A DNA stretch of 21,240 bases, taken from NCBI GenBank assembly GCA_023424965.1, contig JAFADI010000024.1, forward strand, positions 1 through 21,240, written 5' to 3'. Positions 1 to 7,368 of this stretch are shown here, piece by piece. The stretch is from Bacillota bacterium. Lineage in GTDB: Bacteria; Bacillota; Clostridia; Acetivibrionales; JAFADI01. The notes under the pieces were generated by a model. It did no database searches. It saw only the letters and a list, made by a program, of their open reading frames with translations, and was not told where the DNA came from. How positions within the stretch are numbered: position 1 is the stretch's first letter; every line of letters starts with the position of its first letter. The translations under genes were made by a program, and so were the position numbers.

Positions 1-707
1 TTCCCCGTTTTGTTTACGACATACTTATAGGCGGAAGAATCGCTTAGAACGGCAGCGTCAATCTTTTTGCTGAGAATGGCCGCGTCGGATTCGGGACCGT
101 TCATGTTGAAAAACTCCACATCTTTTACGGTCAAGCCTTCCGCCTTAAGAGCCTCGATGAAGGTCCTGTGCATAAAGGAACCTTTTGCCGTCGCCACCTT
201 TTTGCCTTTCAACTCTTTAACGGAGGTGATGGAAGAATCAATGGGAACGACAAAGGATGCACCAAGTGCAGTATTGCCGGCGGCAATCAGCGTCGTATCC
301 GTTCCTGCACTTTTTGAAATAAAACCGGGGGTATCGCCATAGATACCCACATCCAGGCTCTTGCTTGCAAGGGCCTCATTGATTGCGGGACCTACGCCCA
401 CAAAAGGTATCAATTCGAACTTTACGCCCAGCTTATTTAATTCTTCCGCAATAAAACCCTTTTCGTGTGCCACGGCCAGTGCGTCGGCAGGTGCGTTCTT
501 TCCGTTGTCGGGGAAGCCTAACTTAAGGGTTTCTATTTTTGCTTTTGCGGGGGTACTGCTTTCTTTGGCGGGTTCTTCTTTCTGTTCCGCCGCCGCAGGG
601 GCCGCGGCTTTGGGTGTTTCCTCCGGGGCCTTTGACGAAGAGCCGCAGCCGGAGAAAAGCAGTGCTGCGGTAAGAAGTATGGCTGTTGCTAAAACTGATT
701 TTTTCAT
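1..707 (-). CDS. NMT1/SsuA-type ABC transporter substrate-binding lipoprotein (C-terminus cut by window edge)
   Basis: Extracytoplasmic solute receptor for the importer encoded just upstream on the same strand. The start codon at 705-707 follows a strong SD (AAGGAGG, 7 bases away). The N-terminus is a lipoprotein signal: MKK, a hydrophobic core, then lipobox F-S-G-C with the lipidated Cys at residue 21. A low-complexity Ala/Glu/Pro/Lys linker follows. The mature part has the NMT1/SsuA look (LKLGFPDNGKNAP, then KELKGKKVATAKGS). About 235 codons are visible, against 320-350 for the family, so the last third lies outside the window. The family carries sulfonates, taurine, nitrate or thiamine precursors. 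A sulfur substrate is inferred from the leader shared with the sulfur operon, not from binding residues. Confidence 0.88.
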   Translation of the reverse strand, partial: MKKSVLATAILLTAALLFSGCGSSSKAPEETPKAAAPAAAEQKEEPAKESSTPAKAKIETLKLGFPDNGKNAPADALAVAHEKGFIAEELNKLGVKFELIPFVGVGPAINEALASKSLDVGIYGDTPGFISKSAGTDTTLIAAGNTALGASFVVPIDSSITSVKELKGKKVATAKGSFMHRTFIEALKAEGLTVKDVEFFNMNGPESDAAILSKKIDAAVLSDSSAYKYVVNKTG

Positions 708-748
708 GATCGTTCCTCCTTGGAAAATTTATTGTTATTTATAATACT

Positions 749-784
749 AAGGAAAGTAAACTTTCAGTGTTTAGGGCTTTCCTT
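749..784 (-). other. Hairpin between ABC ATPase and binding-protein genes
   Basis: On the minus strand AAGGAAAG and CTTTCCTT (8 bp) enclose a second helix TAAAC/GTTTA around a 7-nt loop, with three unpaired C on one side. It lies in the 94-nt gap between the ATPase stop and the binding-protein start. No T-run follows, so it is more likely an mRNA-processing or 3'-end-stabilising hairpin than a terminator. Such hairpins are common where the binding protein must be made in excess over the membrane components. The role is inference. Confidence 0.4.
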
Positions 785-801
785 TTAAAGTATTTCAAAG
801 G

Positions 802-1587
802 TTATATTACATAGTCCAGCAGGTGGTCTTCCTCTTCAAAGAATTCAATAAGTATTTCTTTTTTCAGCCTTCCGAAGTCTGCGCTGCTTCTGTCCCGGGG
901 ACGGCTGAGATCCACGGGAAGGACTTTTTTTACGGTTCCGGGCCTGTTGGACATGACAACCACATGGTCGCTCAAATAGATCGCTTCATCGATGTCATGG
1001 GTTACAAGCAGCATGGTGGTCCTTTCCTTTTCCCAGATATGAAGGATTTCCTTCTGCATCTGGATTCGGGTCAATGCATCCAGGGCGCCAAAGGGTTCGT
1101 CGAGAAGCAAAACCTGGGGCCGGGTAGCCAGAGCCCTGGCAATGGCGGCGCGCTGGGCCATTCCGCCGGACAACTGGTGGGGATAGGCATTTTCAAAGCC
1201 TTTCAGGCCAACCAGTTCAATGTGGTCGGAGACCACTTTGTCCTTCTGCTCTTTTGTCATGTTGTATAAACCGAAGGAAACATTATCCCGGACCGTAAGC
1301 CATGGAAGGAGGCGGTGCTCCTGGAAAACCATGCCCCGTTCCGTTCCAGGCTTTGTGATCTCAACCCCGTCCAGGGTTACCGAACCGATGCTGAAATCCA
1401 CCAGACCGGCCACAATCTTCAGCAGGGTGCTTTTACCGCAGCCGCTGTGTCCCACGATACTGATAAACTCGCCTTCTTTTACCTGGAGGTCGATATTTTC
1501 AAGGACCTTGACCTCTTCATTGTTTACTGTGAAGCTTTTATACAGGTTTTGAATTTTCAGTTTTTTCAAATTTGGTTTATTGGACAT
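802..1587 (-). CDS. SsuB/TauB-type ABC transporter ATP-binding protein
   Basis: Cytoplasmic ATPase that powers the adjacent importer. All nucleotide-binding motifs are intact in the 261-aa product: Walker A GHSGCGKST (46-54), Q-loop Gln89, signature LSGGMAQR (139-146), Walker B VLLLDEP (159-165) and switch His197 (VTHD). The VFQEHRLLPW stretch and the FGALDALTR D-loop are typical of the nitrate/sulfonate/taurine (SsuB, TauB, NrtD) subfamily. The ATG has an SD (GGAGG) 6 bases upstream and lies 24 nt after the permease stop, so the two are translated from one message. Substrate cannot be read from the ATPase. Confidence 0.93.
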   Translation of the reverse strand: MSNKPNLKKLKIQNLYKSFTVNNEEVKVLENIDLQVKEGEFISIVGHSGCGKSTLLKIVAGLVDFSIGSVTLDGVEITKPGTERGMVFQEHRLLPWLTVRDNVSFGLYNMTKEQKDKVVSDHIELVGLKGFENAYPHQLSGGMAQRAAIARALATRPQVLLLDEPFGALDALTRIQMQKEILHIWEKERTTMLLVTHDIDEAIYLSDHVVVMSNRPGTVKKVLPVDLSRPRDRSSADFGRLKKEILIEFFEEEDHLLDYVI

Positions 1588-1611
1588 ACATTGCCTCCAT
1601 GGGTGCAGGAA

Positions 1612-2442
1612 TCAAGATGCCTGCCATTTTGTAAATCTCCTGGCGATTCTTTTCAAAGCCAAATCCATCAAGATTCCTATGGTGCCGATAACAGCCATTC
1701 CCACCATGACCAGGTCGGAGGCCATAAGGGTTCTGGCGTCGTTGATCCTGTAGCCGATTCCCGAGCTGGCGGCAATAAGCTCCGCCGCCACAACCGTCAT
1801 CCAGGCCGCGCCCAGCGAAAGCCTCAGACCGACAAAAATAGAGGGAATGGCAGCAGGGAAGTACACCTTTTTGAACAGATCGAACTTTGAAATATTGTAT
1901 AGCTGCGCCACTTCAATATAGCTTTTGGGAGTGGCACGGATTCCGTTGATGGTGTTGAGCAAAATGGGGAAAAATGCCGACTTTACGATGATTACCACCT
2001 TTGATACCTCACCGATGCCGAACCACAGGATGATCAGGGGAATCCACGCCAGAGGGGGGATTTGCCTGATACCGTCAAACACGATGGTAAAGAATTTGTT
2101 GGTGCGGAGGGAAATACCCATCAGGACCCCGAAAGTGATTCCCAGGAGGACCGCCAGGGAATATCCCTTTATAACCCTCAGCAGGCTTATGCTCACATCC
2201 CCGAACAACTCCCCGTTCTGTATCTGCCCGATGAAGGTGGATACGACCTTTTCCACCGGCGGCAGAAGGGCGGGTGGGAAGATCTGAAGTCTGGCAAGGA
2301 TCTCCCAGAGGATGAGGATTAAAACCGGGAGGGCAATATAAAGAAACAGGTCTTCTGAAACTTTAATTCTTGCAGTTTTCGGCAGGGCCTTGGATGCGGG
2401 CAGCATTTGTACTGTCGAGGCTTCCGTACTCAATGACATCAT
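1612..2442 (-). CDS. SsuC/TauC-type ABC transporter permease
   Basis: Membrane subunit of the importer and first gene of the minus-strand operon. The 276-aa product has a short polar N-terminus, a first membrane segment (LYIALPVLILILWEILARL), and several more. The EAA-type loop that docks on the ATPase reads EVAQLYNISKFDLFKKVYFP and is followed by AAIPSIFVGLRLSLGAAW, characteristic of the SsuC/TauC family. The start is uncertain. AGGAG directly abuts the first ATG (2440-2442); the second ATG is 3 nt further on, and a TTG at codon 4 would have the best spacing (9 nt). The gene sits about 195 nt downstream of its predicted transcription start, behind a leader terminator. Confidence 0.9.
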   Translation of the reverse strand: MMSLSTEASTVQMLPASKALPKTARIKVSEDLFLYIALPVLILILWEILARLQIFPPALLPPVEKVVSTFIGQIQNGELFGDVSISLLRVIKGYSLAVLLGITFGVLMGISLRTNKFFTIVFDGIRQIPPLAWIPLIILWFGIGEVSKVVIIVKSAFFPILLNTINGIRATPKSYIEVAQLYNISKFDLFKKVYFPAAIPSIFVGLRLSLGAAWMTVVAAELIAASSGIGYRINDARTLMASDLVMVGMAVIGTIGILMDLALKRIARRFTKWQAS

Positions 2443-2531
2443 CTCCTAAATAATATTTGTTCGATATGATAACTTTGTATTTATGCACAATGCCCTTTAC
2501 AGCGGCAAATAATACGGCATGTATCCGGGTG

Positions 2532-2577
2532 AAAAAACAGAGGCTTTCAGTGAAATGAAAATTCCACTGAAAGCCTC
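2532..2577 (-). terminator. Leader terminator (probable attenuator) ahead of the minus-strand ABC operon
   Basis: On the minus strand a perfect 13-bp stem GAGGCTTTCAGTG/CACTGAAAGCCTC with a 12-nt loop is followed by TG and six T. It lies between the operon promoter (2644-2672) and the permease start (2442), so it should stop transcription before the first gene unless it is overridden. Just 5' of the stem is AAACTG, which can pair with GGTTT (minus strand, 2610-2614). The same GAGGCT-type stem recurs in leaders at 5136 and 9498. Confidence 0.8.
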
Positions 2578-2643
2578 CAGTTTGTCCAGTCAGCTTGCGT
2601 TATGAAAGTAAACCAATTGGAATACTCTGTGATTGTTATTGAA

Positions 2644-2672
2644 ATGATACCACTTTTCCTTTTGAGTGTCAA
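2644..2672 (-). promoter_or_regulatory. SigA-type promoter for the minus-strand ABC operon
   Basis: On the minus strand TTGACA (2667-2672), a 17-nt spacer and TATCAT (2644-2649). Transcription would start near 2637. Right behind the -10 lies TTCAATAACAA, and further on the palindrome CCAATTGG (2613-2620), a possible operator. TTCCAAT/GGAAT elements recall Gram-positive sulfur repressor (CymR-like) sites, but I cannot assign the regulator. Confidence 0.75.
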
Positions 2673-2723
2673 TTAATTTAATAAAATACACGCTTAATTT
2701 TGTAGAGCGGGGTGTAACATGTA

Positions 2724-2749
2724 TTGACATAAAACATATTATGTATACT
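2724..2749 (+). promoter_or_regulatory. Possible promoter for the 165-aa hypothetical gene
   Basis: TTGACA (2724-2729) and TATACT (2744-2749) precede the gene at 2802, but the spacer is only 14 nt, short for SigA. The 359 bases between the divergent starts at 2442 and 2802 hold this site, the minus-strand promoter and its leader hairpin. I see nothing else in them. Confidence 0.35.
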
Positions 2750-2801
2750 AGACAATGGTTTTATCGATATATTTTCTAATAAAAAATGGAGGGAGTCTTT
2801 T

Positions 2802-3299
2802 ATGTCTGATAGGAATTTAATAACTACAGGAGTGCTACGTTCGGATGTTACAATGAGTCAAATTGTGGTGGAACTTCAGAATGCCTCCGATAAGACCCAG
2901 GTCGTTTTTGTAAGGGTTATAAACTGGAATGCCAACACCCCTCAACTTTTGTTCGCTTCCGGACCGGTTATCATCCCCGTAGGCCAGATCAGGGTTTTAT
3001 TTGTGCCGGCCAATGGAAATCCGCTGCTGGGAACTGCCATATTCGCTTATGAGGTCAGGGTAAATATTCCTGAAGATAATAAGGTCGTTGTGACTTCGTT
3101 CGCCGAAACCGCTGGCAGGACGTTAATTGCCGGAAATACCGTGCTTTTCCGTGAATTTACCAGAATAAGCAAATTCAACTCCTTTATCGGCCTGCAGGAT
3201 ATAACGAATGAAAACGATGACGACGGCGATGATATACTTGACGGACTGATTCAAGGCCACCAGGGCATTCAAGGGATAGAAAAATCGAATTCCGATTGA
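2802..3299 (+). CDS. Conserved-looking hypothetical protein, beta-rich with acidic tail
   Basis: Unrecognised function. The start is well supported by GGAGG 9 nt upstream. The 165-aa product has no signal peptide, membrane segment or cysteine. Residues 1-125 look like a beta-sandwich: alternating hydrophobic strands, NNS/T-rich turns and repeated Val/Ile pairs, as in MSQIVVELQNASDKTQVVFV. The sequence from about 136 is very acidic (NENDDDGDDILDG), followed by a Gln/Gly-rich end. The layout recalls small surface or spore-coat-associated proteins of Bacillota, but that is only resemblance. It is a single-gene unit ended by the hairpin at 3316. Confidence 0.7.
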   Translation: MSDRNLITTGVLRSDVTMSQIVVELQNASDKTQVVFVRVINWNANTPQLLFASGPVIIPVGQIRVLFVPANGNPLLGTAIFAYEVRVNIPEDNKVVVTSFAETAGRTLIAGNTVLFREFTRISKFNSFIGLQDITNENDDDGDDILDGLIQGHQGIQGIEKSNSD

Positions 3300-3315
3300 A
3301 AAGGGTTATAGTAAG

Positions 3316-3343
3316 AAAGGAGAGGCCGGGGGGCCTCTCCTTT
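3316..3343. terminator. Bidirectional intrinsic terminator between convergent genes
   Basis: A perfect 12-bp stem AAAGGAGAGGCC/GGCCTCTCCTTT with a 4-nt G loop lies 16 nt after the hypothetical gene and 61 nt past the stop of the convergent minus-strand gene. Each strand ends the stem in CTCCTTT, so it can serve both directions. The T-tract is short on each side. Confidence 0.75.
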
Positions 3344-3404
3344 AAAAAAAGCGGCTGCAGGCAGAGACAGCTGCTGCTTTGCCGTGATAGGAACGAGCCG
3401 GTGC

Positions 3405-3959
3405 CTACCGGTGATTCCAGGGCTTGCACAATATCTCGCTGATCCTGAGTTTTTTGAGGTTCCGTGAGGAAGCTGCCTGCATGACTAAAGCCGTATCCGA
3501 CCCGAGGCCCGTACCGGCCACGGCGACGATTTCTTCTCCCGCCTCCACAAGGCCGGCATCCGAAGCCATCAGTACGATTTCATAACACACCTTCACACCT
3601 TCACTGAAACAGCGGAGGAAATTTGCAACGACGGAAGGGATATCCGACCCGAACAGCTTTTCCGTGTGAAACAGCATTGTGCCGAAATGCACTTTATGGC
3701 CGGCTTCCTCCAGGACGGAGATCAATTCCCGGTGAAAGGGATTATCGGTCCTGGAAAAATCATACTGGTGCGGAATGATGATTAACTGAATCCCCTTGTC
3801 TTTGAAAAACTCCATGGCTTTTACGGCCGTTGTGCCTGTAGTGGAAGCCAGGACGACTTTCTTTATGCCGGAATCAGCTAATCTTTCTTCCACCAGCTTG
3901 AAGGTTTCTTCGGTATTGTCCTCTTTTATATTTTCAAAATAAGTAATTCTTTTATTCAT
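3405..3959 (-). CDS. Stand-alone pyruvate kinase alpha/beta (C-terminal) domain protein
   Basis: The 184-aa product matches the pyruvate kinase C-terminal domain family, which in pyruvate kinase is the allosteric domain; the catalytic barrel is absent. Visible signs are KKVVLASTTGTTAVKAMEFF near the N-terminus, and the EIVLMASDAGLVEAGEEIVAVAGTGLGSDTALVMQ stretch in pieces between residues 120 and 165, ending in a Gly-rich loop and DTALV. The start was set at the ATG at 3957-3959 because GAGGTG lies 6 nt before it. An upstream GTG at 3971 overlaps that SD. Proteins of this type occur alone in archaea and clostridia, with unknown role. The nitroreductase gene is 51 nt upstream on the same strand, so they probably share a transcript. 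Confidence 0.8.
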   Translation of the reverse strand: MNKRITYFENIKEDNTEETFKLVEERLADSGIKKVVLASTTGTTAVKAMEFFKDKGIQLIIIPHQYDFSRTDNPFHRELISVLEEAGHKVHFGTMLFHTEKLFGSDIPSVVANFLRCFSEGVKVCYEIVLMASDAGLVEAGEEIVAVAGTGLGSDTALVMQAASSRNLKKLRISEILCKPWNHR

Positions 3960-4010
3960 AATACACCTCACAAGATAAAGTATTTGATTTGTGGCTTTCT
4001 AATGGCAGCG

Positions 4011-4529
4011 TCACCAGGCGCTTCCATAATGGATTTTACTTTCACTGAACCTGGTAACGGGTTCCGGAGCTTCTGCCGGATATCCTGCCGAAACCAATGA
4101 AAATGGTTTGATATGTCCGGGAAGCTCTAAAATTTTTCTGACAGCGTCGGAATCTTCTCCTCCCCTTGGATTGATACCGAGCCATATGGCTCCAAGACCT
4201 CTGGCGGTGGCTGCAATAAGAATATTTTCCGTTGCGGCGGAACAGTCCTGTTCCCAGAAAAACTCCAGGGTTGCAGCTCCCGGCTCTCCACACACAAGGA
4301 TTGCCAGAGGGGATTCCTTAAGGGGAGTGAAGCCCGAATGGATTTTAGACAGTTCATATAAAACCTCCCGGTTTTCGATGATTATAAAATGCCAGGGCTG
4401 TTGATTGCATGCCGAAGGGGCGCTCATGGCCGCTTGCAGGAGCTCTTTTACCACAGACTCCGGCACAGGCTGGTTTTTATATTTTCTGATACTCCTTCTT
4501 TTCAGAATATCCTTTAGAATATTTTCCAT
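4011..4529 (-). CDS. Nitroreductase-family FMN oxidoreductase
   Basis: FMN-dependent NAD(P)H oxidoreductase of the nitroreductase fold. The 172-aa product has RRSIRKYKNQPVP at 11-23 (phosphate-binding Arg residues), SAPSACNQQPWHFIII near 36-51 and DCSAATENILIAATARGLGAIWLG in pieces at about 94-117, all classic of the family. The SD AAAGGAG is well placed before the ATG. It is short, as in the compact NfsA/FRP-like clostridial members, and works as a dimer in the cytoplasm. It is divergent from an HxlR-type regulator, a common pairing in which the regulator controls the reductase. The natural substrate is unknown. Confidence 0.9.
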   Translation of the reverse strand: MENILKDILKRRSIRKYKNQPVPESVVKELLQAAMSAPSACNQQPWHFIIIENREVLYELSKIHSGFTPLKESPLAILVCGEPGAATLEFFWEQDCSAATENILIAATARGLGAIWLGINPRGGEDSDAVRKILELPGHIKPFSLVSAGYPAEAPEPVTRFSESKIHYGSAW

Positions 4530-4604
4530 ATCTTCCGCTCCTTTAATATTTATGATATAACATTAAACGATAGAGTAATTTATCTCAAGTACGCACTTTT
4601 TTGT

Positions 4605-4632
4605 ATTATAGTACCTGAAAAGAAACTGTAAA
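4605..4632 (-). promoter_or_regulatory. Promoter for the nitroreductase gene
   Basis: On the minus strand TTTACA (4627-4632), a 16-nt spacer and TATAAT (4605-4610). The divergent hxlR-type gene begins 38 nt from the -35. A short dyad AGTAC/GTACT (4588-4592 and 4610-4614) overlaps the -10 and is a candidate operator for the neighbour. Confidence 0.6.
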
Positions 4633-4669
4633 CCTATCCCGGCGGATGGCCATTTCGGAGGAATTCTCA

Positions 4670-5002
4670 ATGATAACATTCAACAACCGGCAGTATAATT
4701 GTCCCATGGAAATGACGATGGATTTGATCGGGGGCAAGTGGAAAGTTTTAATCTTGTGGCATTTGTCTTTTGAAACTTTGAGGTTCAACGAACTGAAGAG
4801 GGCTTTTCCCGATGCAACCCAGAAAATGCTGACGCAGCAGTTGAGAGATCTGGAGGCCAACGGTCTCATCAACAGGAAGGTATACCCACAGGTTCCTCCC
4901 AGGGTTGAATATTCCCTGACTGACTTTGGCAATACTTTGATGCCTGTCCTGCTGGAGATGAACAGGTGGGGGACGGATTATGTAAATAGAAAAAAGGAAT
5001 AA
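4670..5002 (+). CDS. HxlR-family winged-helix transcriptional regulator
   Basis: DNA-binding regulator of the HxlR family (MarR-like winged helix, dimer). The 110-aa product carries the family hallmarks: YNCPMEMTMDLIGGKWKVLI near the start with the CP pair, then RFNELKRAFPDATQKMLTQQLRDLE as the recognition helix region, and VYPQVPPRVEYSLTDFG as the wing. The ATG at 4670 was chosen because GGAGG lies 8 nt before it; the in-frame ATG at 4646 is upstream of that SD. HxlR proteins commonly sense electrophiles or aldehydes and control the divergent oxidoreductase, which fits the nitroreductase next door. Confidence 0.92.
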   Translation: MITFNNRQYNCPMEMTMDLIGGKWKVLILWHLSFETLRFNELKRAFPDATQKMLTQQLRDLEANGLINRKVYPQVPPRVEYSLTDFGNTLMPVLLEMNRWGTDYVNRKKE

Positions 5003-5032
5003 CAGAAAAATGAGAAAAAATTACAAAAATAC

Positions 5033-5061
5033 TTGACAAGATAATTATTAGTCCGTATAAT
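5033..5061 (+). promoter_or_regulatory. SigA-type promoter of the second ABC/radical SAM operon
   Basis: TTGACA (5033-5038), a 17-nt spacer and TATAAT (5056-5061), a full consensus. Just after it are TTCCTA (5064-5069) and TAGGAA (5088-5093), an inverted pair spanning the start region. TTCC/GGAA also brackets the start region at 9427-9454. A sulfur-responsive repressor site is possible but unproven. Confidence 0.8.
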
Positions 5062-5135
5062 AATTCCTATAAAACATAGTTGATAACTAGGAAATATTTA
5101 ATTGAATTATTTGACAGGTTGACTAGAAAAACTGG

Positions 5136-5183
5136 AGGCTGAGCCGATTGCCCGTTGCAGGGAATCAGGACTTGGCCTTTTTT
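5136..5183 (+). terminator. Leader terminator (probable attenuator) ahead of the Spo0E-like/ABC operon
   Basis: The 5' arm AGGCTGAGCCGATTGCCC pairs with GGGAATCAGGACTTGGCCT, with a few bulges and G-U pairs and loop GTTGCA, and is followed by six T (5178-5183). It starts about 68 nt after the predicted transcription start and 45 nt before the first gene. The preceding AACTGGAGGCT (5130-5140) is identical to the minus-strand leader at 2572-2582. Confidence 0.7.
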
Positions 5184-5228
5184 ATTTGGTCTTGACCTGC
5201 AGGTGCGGCCGGGAAGGGAGGGTATTCC

Positions 5229-5438
5229 ATGACAAAGCATTTTGAAGAGCTAAAGAAAGAAATCTACCGGAAGAATCTACTTCTCCAGTTTCTCATTCAA
5301 AGCAATTCCTCCGAAGATAGGGTGCGGGATACCAAGCTGGAGCTTGACGGCTTGCTTTATAAATACATTAAGTTTTTAAAATGGAACAGTTTTACAAGCA
5401 CATCCCTGGACAGCGATCTCAAAAATGCGGATTTATAG
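5229..5438 (+). CDS. Spo0E-like small protein (putative aspartyl-phosphate phosphatase)
   Basis: A 69-aa protein with SD GGAGGG 7-8 nt before the ATG. Residues 1-50 form two predicted amphipathic helices joined by a turn (SNSSED). The second helix carries TKLELDGLLYKYI, close to the Spo0E-family pattern S-x-E-L-D-x-L-I-x-x-Y, with Thr for Ser. Spo0E-type phosphatases dephosphorylate Spo0A~P and delay sporulation. The C-terminal 20 residues are polar. It is the first gene of the transporter/radical SAM operon and about 75 nt ahead of the binding protein. The family call is by motif only. Confidence 0.55.
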   Translation: MTKHFEELKKEIYRKNLLLQFLIQSNSSEDRVRDTKLELDGLLYKYIKFLKWNSFTSTSLDSDLKNADL

Positions 5439-5514
5439 GAGAGCGACAGGACAATTTAGAGGCATTAATGCAATCATTTAAAATACAGTGCAGTTTTGAG
5501 AAAGGATGGAAGGA

Positions 5515-6555
5515 ATGAAAAGAATCATCAGCTTGTTGATAATTTTAACTTTGGCAGGAGGAATGTTCGGTTTGACAGGCTGCGGCACGAAAGCCGCGGA
5601 GCCTGCCGTTGAAAAGGGCGGGGCTTCCGGAACGGAAACGAAGCCTGCAGAGCAGCCGGAGAAGGTGCGCATCGGCGCCGATTCAGCCGCCTTCTCCCTT
5701 CAGTTCAGGGTCGCAAAGGCAAAAGGCTTTTTTGAAAAGAATGGGATCGATGCAGAGGTGCAGACCTTTTCCTTCGGTATCGATACGCTGAATGCGGCGG
5801 TGCTGGGACAGGTAGATACGGCAGAAGGAATGGATTATGCAGTTGCCAGCAGGCTGGCCAAGGGGTCTTTAAAGGTGGTGGGCCTCATCAACACGCCCAA
5901 GGAAAAAAACGGAGAACTGTTTGTTAAAGGCGACATCATAAAGCCCGGGGATTTAAAGGGAAAGAAGCTGGGGGTCGCCAAGGGGACGGTGAATGAATAC
6001 ATATGGGCAAGGCTGCTGGAGAAATACAAAATTGATGAAAAGGATGTTACCCTGCAGTATCTCCAATCCGCACCGGAGATCCTGGCCGCCATTGAAAGAG
6101 GAGACGTGGATGCGGCTTTCTTTGACGGGGCAAACAAGGCAAAAGCGGCCAAGGTTGAGGGGGTAAAAAGCATTGGCGACTATTCCCTGATAGGCTTCAG
6201 GCAGCGCGGGTATTTTGTGCTGCAGGAGGGCCTGGTAAAAGACAAGCCGGAAGTGGTCACCAGACTTTTCAACGCACTGGAAGAAGCCACGCAATATATA
6301 AAGGAGAATCCCGAAGATACTGCCGATATTGCTTTCAAGGAATTGAAACTTCCCAGGGAGGCCATACTCAGTGAAATCAAGGACAACTGGGATTATGACA
6401 TAAGATTTACCCAGGAGGATTATGACCACCTTAAAGGCGTTTACGAATGGTCCAATGAGAACGGACTTATAAAAGAAAAGTTCGATTTAAAGGATAAAGT
6501 CGTTATAGAGCCTTTGAAGAAGGCGTTTCCCGATAAAGTAACGTATCAGCCTTAA
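5515..6555 (+). CDS. NMT1/SsuA-type ABC transporter substrate-binding lipoprotein (second system)
   Basis: A 346-aa lipoprotein receptor. MKRIISLLIILTLAGGMFG is followed by lipobox L-T-G-C with the lipidated Cys at residue 23, then an Ala/Glu/Pro linker. The mature domain has VRIGADSAAFSLQFRVAKAK, the QVDTAEGMDYAV hinge and LKGKKLGVAKGTVNEYIW, characteristic of the NMT1/SsuA fold. The start at 5515 was chosen over 5506 because AAAGG lies 9 nt before it. It is followed at once by its ATPase and permease genes. The ligand is unknown; sulfonates or other organosulfur compounds are inferred from the shared leader. Confidence 0.9.
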   Translation: MKRIISLLIILTLAGGMFGLTGCGTKAAEPAVEKGGASGTETKPAEQPEKVRIGADSAAFSLQFRVAKAKGFFEKNGIDAEVQTFSFGIDTLNAAVLGQVDTAEGMDYAVASRLAKGSLKVVGLINTPKEKNGELFVKGDIIKPGDLKGKKLGVAKGTVNEYIWARLLEKYKIDEKDVTLQYLQSAPEILAAIERGDVDAAFFDGANKAKAAKVEGVKSIGDYSLIGFRQRGYFVLQEGLVKDKPEVVTRLFNALEEATQYIKENPEDTADIAFKELKLPREAILSEIKDNWDYDIRFTQEDYDHLKGVYEWSNENGLIKEKFDLKDKVVIEPLKKAFPDKVTYQP

Positions 6556-6576
6556 TTCTTGAGGGGAGGGAAAGCC

Positions 6577-7368
6577 ATGCAGGGTACTGCTCTGGCGGAA
6601 AATTCCATCGTAATAGAAAAACTCAGGAAGAGCTACCTCCACAGTGAGGGGGAAGCTTCCCATTCCATCCTGGACAACGTGAACCTGAACCTGAAAAGGG
6701 GAGAATTCTTTGTGCTGCTGGGTCCCAGCGGGTGCGGCAAATCAACACTGCTCAACATCATTGCCGGCTTCATCAAAAAAACCGGTGGGAACCTGCTGGT
6801 GAACAATTCCGAGGTTTACAAGCCCGGACCCGACAGGGCGGTGGTCTTTCAGCATCCGGATGCTTCCCTTTTTCCCTGGCTTAACGTCAGGGAAAACATA
6901 GAATTCGGTTTGAGGATGCGAAGGGTGAGCCCCGAAGAAAGGAAGTCGGTCTCTTATGAGTATATAAACCTTGTGGGGCTGGAGGGACATGAAGAAAAGT
7001 TTCCCAACGAGCTTTCCGGAGGCATGAAGCAAAGAGTGCAGATTGCCCGGGTGCTGGCCAATGATTCGGATATCCTGCTGATGGATGAACCCTTCGGCGC
7101 CCTGGACGCGCAGACCAGGCGCACCATGCAGAAGGAACTGATACGGATCTGGGACCGGACGGGCAAGACCGTCATTTTTGTAACCCATGATATCCAGGAA
7201 GCAATTCTTCTGGGGCAGAGAATAGGCATTATGTCAAGAGCGCCTCAAGCCACCATTTACAAAATATATGATGTGGATATTCCATATCCGAAGGATGAAA
7301 CCAGCTATGAATTCAACGAATTATACAGAAAAATTCAAGGGCATTTCGACTATGGAAACGGAATTTGA
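6577..7368 (+). CDS. SsuB/TauB-type ABC transporter ATP-binding protein (second system)
   Basis: ATPase of the second importer, 263 aa. Motifs: Walker A GPSGCGKST (49-57), Q-loop Gln92, signature LSGGMKQR (146-153), Walker B ILLMDEP (166-172), switch His204. The ATG at 6577 is preceded by GAGGGGAGGG; the longer TTG frame starting at 6559 would put the SD inside the gene. Its last 17 nt overlap the permease start, pointing to coupled translation. Confidence 0.93.
   Translation: MQGTALAENSIVIEKLRKSYLHSEGEASHSILDNVNLNLKRGEFFVLLGPSGCGKSTLLNIIAGFIKKTGGNLLVNNSEVYKPGPDRAVVFQHPDASLFPWLNVRENIEFGLRMRRVSPEERKSVSYEYINLVGLEGHEEKFPNELSGGMKQRVQIARVLANDSDILLMDEPFGALDAQTRRTMQKELIRIWDRTGKTVIFVTHDIQEAILLGQRIGIMSRAPQATIYKIYDVDIPYPKDETSYEFNELYRKIQGHFDYGNGI

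Noticed and set aside
5068..5228. T-box or SAM riboswitch in the leader
   Set aside because: The distance from promoter to terminator is only about 70 nt. The T-box sequence AGGGTGGNACCGCG and the S-box core are absent.
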